Positions 44,677 to 52,692 of a stretch of DNA of 64,000 nt are shown one piece after another. The notes below the pieces were generated by a model. That model was not told the DNA's origin, did not search any database, and saw only the letters and a program-made list of their open reading frames with translations. A program made the translations under genes and the position numbers. The first letter of the stretch is position 1; each line of letters begins with the position of its first letter. The DNA is from Geminicoccaceae bacterium (GTDB lineage: Bacteria; Pseudomonadota; Alphaproteobacteria; Geminicoccales; Geminicoccaceae), in contig JACKIN010000003.1 of the NCBI GenBank assembly GCA_020638495.1, forward strand, positions 1 to 64,000, written 5' to 3'.

Positions 44677-46122
44677 TCAGCGGGTCGTCAGCTTGATCTC
44701 GATGCGCCGGTTGCGGCGATAGGCGCTCGGCGTGTCGGCCGGATCGAGGGGCTGGAACTCGGCGAAGCCCCGGGCGGCGACCCGTTCGGGTGGAATGCCC
44801 TGCTCGATCAGGAACTCTGCCACGGAGATCGCCCGGGCGGTCGACAGCTCCCAGTTGGAAGGGAAGCGCGCGGTGCTGATCGGTCGCCGGTCGGTATGGC
44901 CGTCGACCTGCAGGACCCAGGGCAGCTCGTCCGGAATCTCGGCGGCGATGGCACTCAGGGTCGCGGCGAGCTTCGCGAGCTGGCGGCGGCCCTCGGGACC
45001 GATCTCCGCCTCGCCCGAGCCGAACAGCACCTCGGACTGGAAGACGAAGCGGTCGCCGACGATACGCACCTCGTCACGCTCGCCCAGAACCTGGCGAAGC
45101 CGGCCGAAGAAGTCGGAGCGGAAACGCGAGAGCTCCTCCACTTGCGCTGCCAGCGCCACGTTCAACCGCTCGCCGAGATCGGCGATGGTCGCACTCTGCG
45201 TCGCGATCTCCGTCTCTTTCTGGGTCAGCACGTTATCGATCTCGGCGAGCTGGATCGACAGGGCGTTGATCTGGCGGTTGAGCAGCTCCACCTCGGCGAG
45301 CGCCGCCTCGCGGTCACGCGCTTCCGCGTCGAGTGCGGCCTCGAGGCTCGCGGCGCTGCGCAGCAGCTCGTCCAGGCGGATCTCGCGCTCGTCCAGCTCG
45401 CGCTGCGCCAGCCGGGTGCGTTCCTCCTCGTCCGCAAGGCGTGCCTCGAGCGCCGCCCGCTCGTCGCGCACGGCACCGAGCTCCGCCGACAGATCCGCCC
45501 GCGCCGTCTCGCCGGCAGCCAGGAGATCGGCCTGTCCCGCGATCTCGGCCTCGAGCTCGGCACGCACCTGCGCCAGCGCATCGATGTCCCGCCGCAACTG
45601 CACGAGCTCGGCGAGCCGGGCCTCCAGCGTCGCGCGATCGGCGGCAATGGTGGCGTTCGCCGCCTCGAGCTCGGCCCGTGCGGCCTCGGCCTCGTCGGCG
45701 ATCTTCTGCCGGTCGAGCCGCATCGCCTCCAGCGTTTCGCCCAGCCTGAGCTCTCGGTCGGCGCTGAGCGCCAGGGTCTCGGCCAGGCGGTCGCGCTCGG
45801 CGGCAAGCTCGTCGGTACGGTCGGCCTCGGCATCGCGCTCGGCGAGCGCCGCCCTGAGATCGGTCGAGAGCCGGGTCAGGTTGCGCCGCAGATCAGCCGC
45901 CGTGTCGCGCTCGAGCCCGAGCTGCCGGTCGAGCTCGGCCACCGTCTCCTCGAGCCGGGTCATCGCTGCGTCACGACCCTCGAGCTGCTGGCTGAGGAAG
46001 AACTGCGCCAGGACGAAGACCGCGAGGAGGAAAATGATGACCATGAGCAGCGTCGACAGCGCGTCGACGAAGCCGGGCCAGATGTCGACCGACGCACTGC
46101 GCTGACTGCGGCCGCGGGCCAT
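44677..46122 (-). CDS. MotB-like stator protein with coiled coil and OmpA-like domain
   Basis: A 481-residue protein. The N-terminal helix WPGFVDALSTLLMVIIFLLA has D20 in the position of the proton-carrying aspartate of MotB. A coiled coil (about 45-330) leads to an OmpA-like domain: VLQVDGHTDRRPI, NWELSTARAISVAEFL and RRNRRIEIKL. It should pair with the MotA/ExbB-like protein encoded 84 bp upstream and anchor it to peptidoglycan. Unlike flagellar MotB it has a long coiled-coil linker. No flagellar genes are in the window. Confidence 0.88.
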   Translation of the reverse strand: MARGRSQRSASVDIWPGFVDALSTLLMVIIFLLAVFVLAQFFLSQQLEGRDAAMTRLEETVAELDRQLGLERDTAADLRRNLTRLSTDLRAALAERDAEADRTDELAAERDRLAETLALSADRELRLGETLEAMRLDRQKIADEAEAARAELEAANATIAADRATLEARLAELVQLRRDIDALAQVRAELEAEIAGQADLLAAGETARADLSAELGAVRDERAALEARLADEEERTRLAQRELDEREIRLDELLRSAASLEAALDAEARDREAALAEVELLNRQINALSIQLAEIDNVLTQKETEIATQSATIADLGERLNVALAAQVEELSRFRSDFFGRLRQVLGERDEVRIVGDRFVFQSEVLFGSGEAEIGPEGRRQLAKLAATLSAIAAEIPDELPWVLQVDGHTDRRPISTARFPSNWELSTARAISVAEFLIEQGIPPERVAARGFAEFQPLDPADTPSAYRRNRRIEIKLTTR

Positions 46123-46206
46123 GCCTCAGCCCACCCGCCGACCGGGCCGGCGGAGCCGGCGACCGCTCATAACGTCTCGCTCTTCGCCCATCGCCCGATC
46201 CGTCGG

Positions 46207-47355
46207 CTAGGACCGCAGCGACTGCGGATCGCCGGCGGCGATGGCGATGGTGCGCGAGACCAGCTTGATCTCGTTCTTCAGCTCGCGGGTGGTCTCCTCG
46301 CGACCACGCGCCAGCTCGTCGATCAGCCGGCCGAGCTTCTGGTCGGTGTTGCGGATGTGCTCGCGCGTCGCCTCGTCGAGCAGCGCCCCGCCTCCACGAC
46401 CGAGCGCCGCCTGTGCGGTCTGCTGCTGGCCCAGCAGCCGGGCGAGGCCGTCCTGATCGTGCCGCAGCCGCTCGCCGAGCATGCCGAGGCGATCGTTGAG
46501 CACGGCCAAAAGCTCGTTCAGCTCGCCGCGCCCATGCTCGCTGCGGTCGAGCGCCAGCCGCAGCTGGTCGACGTTCTCTGCCGTCTGCTGCAGCAGGGCT
46601 TCCATATAGGCCGGCATCGGCGCCCCGCCGGCGAGCTCGCCGAGCATGCTGCCGCCCGAGGAATGTCGCGTCAGCCCGGCGAGCCACTCCTCGAGGTCAT
46701 TGTAGAAGCTGTTCTGCGCCTGGGTCGCCTGCAGGTCGATGAAGCCGAGGACGAGCGAGCCGGCGAGACCGAAGAGCGACGAGCTGAAGGCCGTGCCCAT
46801 GCCGTGCAGCGGTGCCGCCAGCCCGGCCTTGAGCCCGTCGAAGACACCGAGCATATCGTCGCCGGTGAGCGAGAGATCGCCGATCACCCGTCCGACCGAG
46901 GTGATCGTCTCGAGCAGCCCCCAGAAGGTTCCGAGCAGTCCGAGAAAGATCAGCAGGCCGGTCTGGTAGCGGGTGATGTCGCGGCTCTCGTCGAGCCTGG
47001 CGCTGATGCTGTCGAGCAGATAGCGCATGGATAGCGCATTGAGCGAGGCCCGGCCGCGGCGCTCCTCCTCGCCGAGCGCCCCGGCCACCGGGGAGAGGAG
47101 CCTTGGTGGGCTGGCCATCGAGAAGCCCGGCCCGGACGTGCGGAAGGCCTCGATCCAGGCGACCTCGGGGCGCAGGGACCAGATACGGCGGAGCGCGTAG
47201 ACGATGCCGAGCAGGAGCACGCCGAGGATCAACCCGTTCAATCCCGGATTCTGCATGAAGGCGCGCAGGATGATGTCGTAGAGCGCCCCGACCACGATCA
47301 CCGCGAGCACGAGGAACAGAAAAACCCGGATGATGTAGCGTTGCGGCTTGGTCAT
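46207..47355 (-). CDS. MotA/TolQ/ExbB-like proton-channel protein
   Basis: A 382-residue protein. There are four membrane helices: about 11-30, 40-55, 131-152 (TGLLIFLGLLGTFWGLLETI) and 185-206 (GMGTAFSSSLFGLAGSLVLG). The last two match the conserved core of MotA/TolQ/ExbB channels. The C-terminal 170 residues are cytoplasmic, helical and rich in R/E/L. It is the first gene of the operon with the MotB-like gene. The pair resembles the ion-driven core of Zorya ZorA/ZorB and of unnamed ExbB/OmpA pairs common in alphaproteobacteria; the cytoplasmic tail is shorter than in ZorA. Confidence 0.85.
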   Translation of the reverse strand: MTKPQRYIIRVFLFLVLAVIVVGALYDIILRAFMQNPGLNGLILGVLLLGIVYALRRIWSLRPEVAWIEAFRTSGPGFSMASPPRLLSPVAGALGEEERRGRASLNALSMRYLLDSISARLDESRDITRYQTGLLIFLGLLGTFWGLLETITSVGRVIGDLSLTGDDMLGVFDGLKAGLAAPLHGMGTAFSSSLFGLAGSLVLGFIDLQATQAQNSFYNDLEEWLAGLTRHSSGGSMLGELAGGAPMPAYMEALLQQTAENVDQLRLALDRSEHGRGELNELLAVLNDRLGMLGERLRHDQDGLARLLGQQQTAQAALGRGGGALLDEATREHIRNTDQKLGRLIDELARGREETTRELKNEIKLVSRTIAIAAGDPQSLRS

Positions 47356-47660
47356 GGGCGGATTGGGCTCGCCAGGATCGAACGGGGCTGGGTCGGTCTG
47401 GGCATGGTGCGGGCCAGAAGGATCGGACGCTAACGCCTCGATAGTATGTCTATAGCCGGCTCTACCAGTAATTCATGGATTTTCGGTGAATCCGGCAAGC
47501 CGGTTGTGGCGTGCCGGCACTGCGCCGCCGGCGCGATCCGCGGCAGCGGGTTCCGACTCGCTTTGCGCCATGTGCCGAAATTTGCGAAAGATCGATGCCG
47601 ACGCGATGAGCCACACCATCTTCGGCATGGCAAGAAGCGGTGCAAGGAGACTCGACCAGC
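47356..47660. promoter_or_regulatory. Divergent gap between motor and TelA/XpaC rows
   Basis: A 305-bp region without a supported gene between the start of the MotA-like gene and the DUF3775 gene. The most AT-rich part (about 47438-47490, with TAGTATGTCTATAGC) could hold promoters for either side. AAGGAGA at 47644-47650 is the ribosome-binding site of the DUF3775 gene. Confidence 0.4.
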
Positions 47661-48062
47661 ATGCTGACCATCGATCCCGACAAGGTTTGCGCCATCATCG
47701 TCAAGGCCCGGGTGTTCGACGCCGATCTGCCGCACGAGGGCGACGATCATGGCTCGGATCTGGCGCATGGCGAGGTCGATGAGCTCGAGGAGCATGTCGA
47801 GCCCGAGGACGAGGCGCACGACGACAATACCGAGGACGAGCTGCGTTCGCTGATCGACGACCTCAACGACGACGAGCAGGTCGAGCTGGTGGCGCTGGCC
47901 TGGCTCGGCCGCGGCAGCTACGGCATCGAGGAATGGGCCGAGGCGCAGGCCGAGGCGCGCCGCGCGCACAACAAGCGCACCGCGCAATACCTGCTGGGCA
48001 TGCCGCTGCTCGCGGACTATCTCGACGAAGGGCTGGCGGCCTTCGGCGTCAGCTGCAGCTGA
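47661..48062 (+). CDS. DUF3775 domain protein
   Basis: A 133-residue acidic protein matching the DUF3775 pattern. It opens LTIDPDKVCAIIVKARVFDA, has a very acidic middle (about 30-55), then LRSLIDDLNDDEQVELVALAWLGRG and a C-terminal AQAEARRAHNKRTAQYLLGMP (cut short here). The family is found mainly in alphaproteobacteria and its role is unknown. The ATG at 47661 follows AAGGAGA. It is the first gene of the plus-strand row that leads to XpaC and TelA. Confidence 0.8.
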   Translation: MLTIDPDKVCAIIVKARVFDADLPHEGDDHGSDLAHGEVDELEEHVEPEDEAHDDNTEDELRSLIDDLNDDEQVELVALAWLGRGSYGIEEWAEAQAEARRAHNKRTAQYLLGMPLLADYLDEGLAAFGVSCS

Positions 48063-48078
48063 GGGAAGGAAGCGCCAG

Positions 48079-48156
48079 GTGAACGTGCCCGAGCAACGAG
48101 CGATCGCGGATCCGCGCATGGTCGCGCGGTACGCTCGCCGGGACGGACGGCCGTGA
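48079..48156 (+). CDS. Candidate micro-ORF, 25 residues
   Basis: GTG-started reading frame encoding a basic peptide (VNVPEQRAIADPRM... to ...DGRP). GGAAGGA lies eight bases upstream, and its TGA overlaps the GTG of the next micro-ORF (GTGA), the same joint used by real genes in this genome. It may be a translated leader rather than a functional protein. Confidence 0.35.
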   Translation: MNVPEQRAIADPRMVARYARRDGRP

Positions 48157-48224
48157 CCCGCGGTCTCGGCACGGGCCTGCTGCTCTTCGGCTTCTGGCTC
48201 CTCGCCATGCGGGCGCTCTTTTGA
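48153..48224 (+). CDS. Candidate 23-residue single-helix membrane microprotein
   Basis: VTRGLGTGLLLFGFWLLAMR plus ALF: a short basic start and one hydrophobic helix, the layout of a small inner-membrane protein. It is coupled by GTGA to the preceding micro-ORF, and the XpaC-like gene starts 34 bases later. No homologue is recognised. Confidence 0.4.
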   Translation: MTRGLGTGLLLFGFWLLAMRALF

Positions 48225-48258
48225 GCGCGCGGTGGGATTACATGGACGGACCGGGCCG

Positions 48259-49149
48259 ATGAGCGAGCCGACCAGCGAATTCGCGCGACGGATCGGCTCG
48301 CGGGTCGCCGAGCCGGGTCCGGGCGGATCGACCGCCATGTGGTCGGTGAGCCATCCGATCGCCCTGCACATCGCCACCTTCTTCGCCGTCGGCCCCCTGG
48401 TCACGGGCCTGATGCTCGGCCAGGTCGGCAAGGCGCTGGGCGGGCTCGGTGCCATCGCAGCACTCCAGGCGGCGGCCTGGCTGATCCGCAAGGGCCGCCT
48501 CGCGGAGCGCGAATATGCCGCGCGGACGATCACCCGCGCGCCCCCGCCGCGCAAGCTAGCCGGAACAGCGCTGGTCGGCCTCGCCGCCTTCTCGCTCAGC
48601 GCGCTCGGCGCTGGCCAGCCGGTGATCCTCGGCCTCGTCGCCGCAGCGCTCATGGGCTTTGCCGCTTATCTCACCTATGGCCTGGATCCGCGCGCCGACA
48701 AGGGCCTGGATGCGAAGCTCGCCGATCGTGCCGGGCTCAAGACCGAGGCCGTGCTCGCCGCCCTCGAGGAGGCCCGCGCCAAGGTGCGGACGATCGAGGC
48801 GCAGGCACGGGGGCTGCATTCGCGCGAGCTCAAGGACCGCCTCGCCCGGATCACCCGGAGTGCCGAGGCGGTGCTCGCCCAGATCGAGAAGGACCCGGGC
48901 GATCTGCGCCGGGCGCGACGCTTCCTCGTGACCTATCTCGACGGCACCCGCGATGTGGTTAGCGGCTACCGCGCCCAGCAGCAGGATCTGGCCGACACGC
49001 CGCTCGCCGACAATTTCCGCCATGTCCTGGAGACAGTCGAGCGGGTGTTCGAGGAGCAGCGCGAGATTCTCAAGCGCAACGAAAGCCTCGATCTCGAGGT
49101 GCAGATCGAGGTGCTGAAGACGCAGCTCGAACGCGAAGGTGTCCACTGA
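48259..49149 (+). CDS. XpaC-like (5-bromo-4-chloroindolyl phosphate hydrolysis family) membrane protein
   Basis: A 296-residue protein. Three to four hydrophobic segments in the N-terminal half (about 34-55, 60-75, 95-140) precede a helical cytoplasmic half ending VFEEQREILKRNESLDLEVQIEVLKTQL (in part), the usual XpaC C-terminal pattern. XpaC and TelA genes are nearly always neighbours; the family name reflects an old phenotype and is not a proven enzyme activity. The ATG at 48259 was chosen over one at 48232. The TelA gene follows after 41 bp. Confidence 0.85.
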   Translation: MSEPTSEFARRIGSRVAEPGPGGSTAMWSVSHPIALHIATFFAVGPLVTGLMLGQVGKALGGLGAIAALQAAAWLIRKGRLAEREYAARTITRAPPPRKLAGTALVGLAAFSLSALGAGQPVILGLVAAALMGFAAYLTYGLDPRADKGLDAKLADRAGLKTEAVLAALEEARAKVRTIEAQARGLHSRELKDRLARITRSAEAVLAQIEKDPGDLRRARRFLVTYLDGTRDVVSGYRAQQQDLADTPLADNFRHVLETVERVFEEQREILKRNESLDLEVQIEVLKTQLEREGVH

Positions 49150-49190
49150 GCCACCGCCCTTCGGGCCGGTGCCAATCCGGGAGACGAGCG

Positions 49191-50387
49191 ATGACCGAAA
49201 CACCCGAACGGGTGTCGACCGCGACCCAGACGGTGCCGGCCGACCGGCAGGCGGCGCTGGCCACCAGCATGGCAGCCCTGTCGGGTGAGCTGGTTCAGGA
49301 CTTGCAGTTGAATCTCGAAGGCACGGCGGTGCAGCAGGTCGAGCAGGCGATGCGCGAGCTCGACGTCACCGACAGCAACTCGATCATCTTCTTCGGCTCC
49401 AAGGCCCAGCAGCAGCTGACCGAGGTCTCGGATTCGATGCTCGAATCGGTGCGGACGAAAGATGTCGGCCCGGCCGGCGACGCCCTCAACTCGATGGTCG
49501 CCAAGCTGCGCGAGCTGAAGTTCGAGGCGATCGATCCCCGCGACAAGCCGGGCTTCCTGGCCCGCCTCTTCGGCGCCAAGAACAAGCTGATGCAGTATCT
49601 CGACGAGTACGAGACGGTGCGCGACCAGATCGACGGCATCACCAACGATCTCGAGCGTCACAAGACCACGCTGCTCACCGACATCACCAAGCTCGACAAG
49701 CTCTACGACGTCAATCTCGACTATTTCCGCTCGCTCGAGGTCTATATCGCCGCCGGCCGGGCCAAGCTGAAGGAGCTGGACGAGACGGTCATTCCGGCGA
49801 TGGCGAAGGAGGTCGAGAATTCCGACGACGTGATCGAGGCGCAGAAGCTGCGGGACCTGCGGGCCCGCCGCGACGACCTCGAGCGCCGGGTGCACGACCT
49901 GCTGCTCACCCGCCAGGTGACCATGCAGAGCCTGCCGTCGATCCGGCTGGTGCAGGAGAACGACAAGTCCCTGATCACCAAGATCAACTCGACGCTTGCC
50001 AACACCGTGCCGCTCTGGCGCCAGCAGCTCGCCCAGGCGATCACCATCTACCGCTCCGGCCAGGCGGCGGGCGCCGTCAAGGCGGCCACCGACCTCACCA
50101 ACGAGCTGCTCGAGAAGAACGCCGACAACCTGCGCGAGGTCAATGCCGAGGTGCGCCAGCAGGTCGAGCGTGGCGTCTTCGACATCGAGGTGGTCAAGCG
50201 TGCCAACGACCAGCTCATCGCGACCATCGAAGACAGCTTGCGCATCGCCGACGAGGGCAAGGCGAAACGGCGTGAGGCGGAGCAGCAGCTCGTCGAGTGC
50301 GAGGCGAAGCTGAAGGAGAGCCTGAGCGCCGCCTCCGCCCGGGCCGCCGGCAAGGCGCCCCCCGCCCCGCCGTCGCGGTCGGCCTGA
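49191..50387 (+). CDS. TelA-family toxic-anion-resistance protein
   Basis: A 398-residue, almost wholly alpha-helical protein of the TelA family (linked to tellurite and other envelope stresses). Marks include PGFLARLFGAKNKLMQYLDEYE, RHKTTLLTDITKLDKLYDVNL and PLWRQQLAQAITIYRSGQA (sections only). It is cytosolic or peripheral. It is co-transcribed with XpaC-like upstream and the SPFH gene 21 bp downstream. The molecular role of the family is not settled; with XpaC it is taken to act at the membrane. Confidence 0.93.
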   Translation: MTETPERVSTATQTVPADRQAALATSMAALSGELVQDLQLNLEGTAVQQVEQAMRELDVTDSNSIIFFGSKAQQQLTEVSDSMLESVRTKDVGPAGDALNSMVAKLRELKFEAIDPRDKPGFLARLFGAKNKLMQYLDEYETVRDQIDGITNDLERHKTTLLTDITKLDKLYDVNLDYFRSLEVYIAAGRAKLKELDETVIPAMAKEVENSDDVIEAQKLRDLRARRDDLERRVHDLLLTRQVTMQSLPSIRLVQENDKSLITKINSTLANTVPLWRQQLAQAITIYRSGQAAGAVKAATDLTNELLEKNADNLREVNAEVRQQVERGVFDIEVVKRANDQLIATIEDSLRIADEGKAKRREAEQQLVECEAKLKESLSAASARAAGKAPPAPPSRSA

Positions 50388-50408
50388 CCGGCAGAGAAGG
50401 ATCGGCCC

Positions 50409-51512
50409 ATGATCATGGAAAAGCTCTTCGGCGAGTTCGTCGACGTCATCCAGTGGACGGACGACTCGCCGGACACGCTCGCCTGGCGGTTCGAGCGCTA
50501 CAACAACGAGATCAAGTTCGGCGCCAAGCTGACGGTGCGCGAGGCGCAGACAGCGGTCTTCGTCAACGAGGGCGAGATCGCCGACGTCTTCACCCCCGGC
50601 ATGTACGAGCTTCGGACCGCCAACCTGCCGATCCTCTCGACCCTGCAGGCCTGGCCGCACGGCTTCGAGAGCCCGTTCAAGGCCGAGGTCTATTTCTTCA
50701 ACATGCGCCGGTTCACGGACCTCAAATGGGGAACGCGCAACCCGGCCATGCTGCGTGACCCCGAGTTCGGGCCGGTGCGGCTGCGGGCCTTCGGCACGTA
50801 CGAGATCAGGATCGCCGATCCGGCCGTGCTGCTGCGCGAGGTGGTCGGCACCGACGGCCACTTCACCCTCGACGAGATCACCGACCAGCTCAGGAACCTG
50901 ATCGTCGCCCGCTTCGCCACCATCCTCGGCAGCTCCGGCATCCCGGTGCTCGACCTCGCCGCCAATTACGACCAGCTCGGCCAGTTCGTGCACGGCCGGA
51001 TCGCGCCGGAGTTCGCCAATTACGGGCTCGAGCTCACGAAGCTCCTGGTCGAGAACGTCTCGCTGCCGCCCGAGGTCGAGCAGGCGATGGACCGGCGGAC
51101 CTCCATGGGGGTCATCGGCGACCTGCGCAAATACACCCAGTTCCAGGCGGCCGAGGCGATGCGCGCGGCAGCCTCCAACCCGGCCGATGGCGGGGCGGCG
51201 ACCGGCATCGGGCTCGGCATGGGTATGGCGATGGCGAAGCAGATGGCGGACGCGATGGGTGCCCCGGCGCCGGCGGCGTCCCCGGCCACGCCGCCGCCCC
51301 TGCCCGCCGGCCGGTCCTTCCATGTTGCCCGCGACGGCCAGCCCGACGGTCCCTTCGAGCTCGCCGAGCTGCGCCAGCAACTGCGCGACGGGCAGCTCGC
51401 GGCCGAGAGCCTCGTTTGGGCCGAAGGCATGGCCGGTTGGGAGAAGGCAGCCTCCGTGAGCGAGCTGGCGCCGCTCTTCCGCGCCGTGCCGCCGCCGCTG
51501 CCCGGCACCTGA
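50409..51512 (+). CDS. SPFH/YdjI-type protein with C-terminal GYF-2 domain
   Basis: A 367-residue protein. The first 230 residues match the virion-core-like SPFH/band-7 group: NEIKFGAKLTVREAQTAVFV, FTPGMYELRTANLP, WGTRNPAMLRDPEF and VRLRAFGTYEIRI. A glycine/alanine/methionine-rich linker (about 255-300) leads to a GYF-2 domain (DGQPDGPFELAELRQQL ... LVWAEGMAGWEKA) flanked by PPPLP stretches. GYF domains bind proline-rich peptides, so the PPPLP motifs on both sides could allow self- or partner binding. Its neighbours TelA and the zinc-ribbon protein suit a membrane-repair or scaffold role. Confidence 0.9.
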   Translation: MIMEKLFGEFVDVIQWTDDSPDTLAWRFERYNNEIKFGAKLTVREAQTAVFVNEGEIADVFTPGMYELRTANLPILSTLQAWPHGFESPFKAEVYFFNMRRFTDLKWGTRNPAMLRDPEFGPVRLRAFGTYEIRIADPAVLLREVVGTDGHFTLDEITDQLRNLIVARFATILGSSGIPVLDLAANYDQLGQFVHGRIAPEFANYGLELTKLLVENVSLPPEVEQAMDRRTSMGVIGDLRKYTQFQAAEAMRAAASNPADGGAATGIGLGMGMAMAKQMADAMGAPAPAASPATPPPLPAGRSFHVARDGQPDGPFELAELRQQLRDGQLAAESLVWAEGMAGWEKAASVSELAPLFRAVPPPLPGT

Positions 51513-51522
51513 AGCGTCGCCC

Positions 51523-52689
51523 GTGCCGTTCAAGCGGGGTCCTTGGGGCCCGCGGCCCGCCACCCCCGCGGCCGACACGCCAGAGTCCCAGCCGGCCGCC
51601 GGTCGCGAGGCGCAGCTCGCCTGCGAGCAGTGCGGCGCCGTGCTCGCCTATGCACCTGGCACCGACTCGCTCGTCTGCGCCTATTGCGGTCACGAGAACA
51701 GGATCGAGGTGGCCCCGACCCTGATCATCGAGCAGCCGCTCGAGGAAGCGCTCGCCCGGGGCGAGCTTGGCGACGACGTCGAAGAGACGCAGACCGTCAA
51801 ATGCGCTTCCTGTGCGGCCGAATTCACCTTCGACCCGGACCGCCATGCCGGGGCATGCCCGTTCTGCGGCCATTCGATCGTCACCGACACGGGCGTCCAC
51901 CGCCAGCTCAAGCCGGCGGCCCTCCTGCCCTTCCTGATCACCGAGCGCGAGGCGCAGGAGCGGGTGCGCCAGTGGCTGCGCGGCCTCTGGTTCGCGCCGA
52001 CGAAGCTCAGGAAATACGCCCGCGACCAGGGCCGCCTCGCCGGCGTCTACCTGCCGTACTGGACCTTCGACAGCTTCACGCGCTCCCGCTACCAGGGGCG
52101 GCGCGGCGATTTTTACACCGTGCCGATGCAGGTCCGGGTCAACGTGAATGGCCGCATGGTGACCCAGACGCGGATGGTCCAGAAGGTGCGCTGGCGACCG
52201 GCGGCGGGCGAGGTCAGCCGGTATTTCGACGACGTGCTGGTGCTGGCCAGCCGCTCGCTGCCGAGCTGGATGACCGACCGGCTGGAGCCCTGGGACCTCT
52301 CCGACCTCAAGCCCTACACGCCCGCCTTCATCGCCGGCTTCCAGGCCGAGGCCTACCAGACCGGCCTCGCCGAGGGCTGGACCGTGGCGGCCGAGAAGAT
52401 GCAGGCGCGGATCGCCGGCGACGTCAGGCTCGCCATCGGCGGCGACATGCAGGAGATCCATCGCCTCGACGTCCAGCACAGCGATCGCACCTACAAGCAC
52501 ATCCTCCTGCCCTGCTGGCTCGGCGCCTATCTCTTCCGGGGCAAGAGCTACCATCTGAGCGTCAATGCGCGGACCGGCATCGTCCAGGGCGAGCGCCCCT
52601 ACAGCTGGATCAAGATCGCCGCCGCCGTGCTGCTCGGCCTCGTCGTGCTCGGCATCGCCCTCGCCTTCGGCAACGTGCAGGGCTTTTGA
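51523..52689 (+). CDS. Double zinc-ribbon protein with C-terminal membrane anchor
   Basis: A 388-residue protein with two Cys4 zinc ribbons (C34, C37, C52, C55 and C94, C97, C112, C115). A middle domain follows (LPYWTFDSFTRSRYQGRRGD and on) and a C-terminal membrane helix (about 365-382). Related proteins are often carried next to SPFH/TelA genes and sometimes misnamed as helicases; no helicase motif is present. It starts at a GTG ten bases after the SPFH stop. Its function is unknown; the tail anchor suggests it works at the inner membrane with the SPFH protein. Confidence 0.85.
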   Translation: MPFKRGPWGPRPATPAADTPESQPAAGREAQLACEQCGAVLAYAPGTDSLVCAYCGHENRIEVAPTLIIEQPLEEALARGELGDDVEETQTVKCASCAAEFTFDPDRHAGACPFCGHSIVTDTGVHRQLKPAALLPFLITEREAQERVRQWLRGLWFAPTKLRKYARDQGRLAGVYLPYWTFDSFTRSRYQGRRGDFYTVPMQVRVNVNGRMVTQTRMVQKVRWRPAAGEVSRYFDDVLVLASRSLPSWMTDRLEPWDLSDLKPYTPAFIAGFQAEAYQTGLAEGWTVAAEKMQARIAGDVRLAIGGDMQEIHRLDVQHSDRTYKHILLPCWLGAYLFRGKSYHLSVNARTGIVQGERPYSWIKIAAAVLLGLVVLGIALAFGNVQGF

Positions 52690-52692
52690 GCC

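Noticed and set aside
41330..47355. Complete Zorya anti-phage system
   Set aside because: Only the ZorA/ZorB-like motor core is present. No ZorC, ZorD helicase/nuclease or ZorE is seen, and the MotA-like tail is short.
47430..48653. 407-codon minus-strand frame opposite DUF3775 and XpaC
   Set aside because: Conflicts with two supported genes and the divergent promoter gap; composition is shadow-like.
48966..51578. 870-codon minus-strand frame opposite TelA and SPFH genes
   Set aside because: It covers two strong plus-strand genes, the product is low-complexity, and there is no ribosome-binding site or family match.
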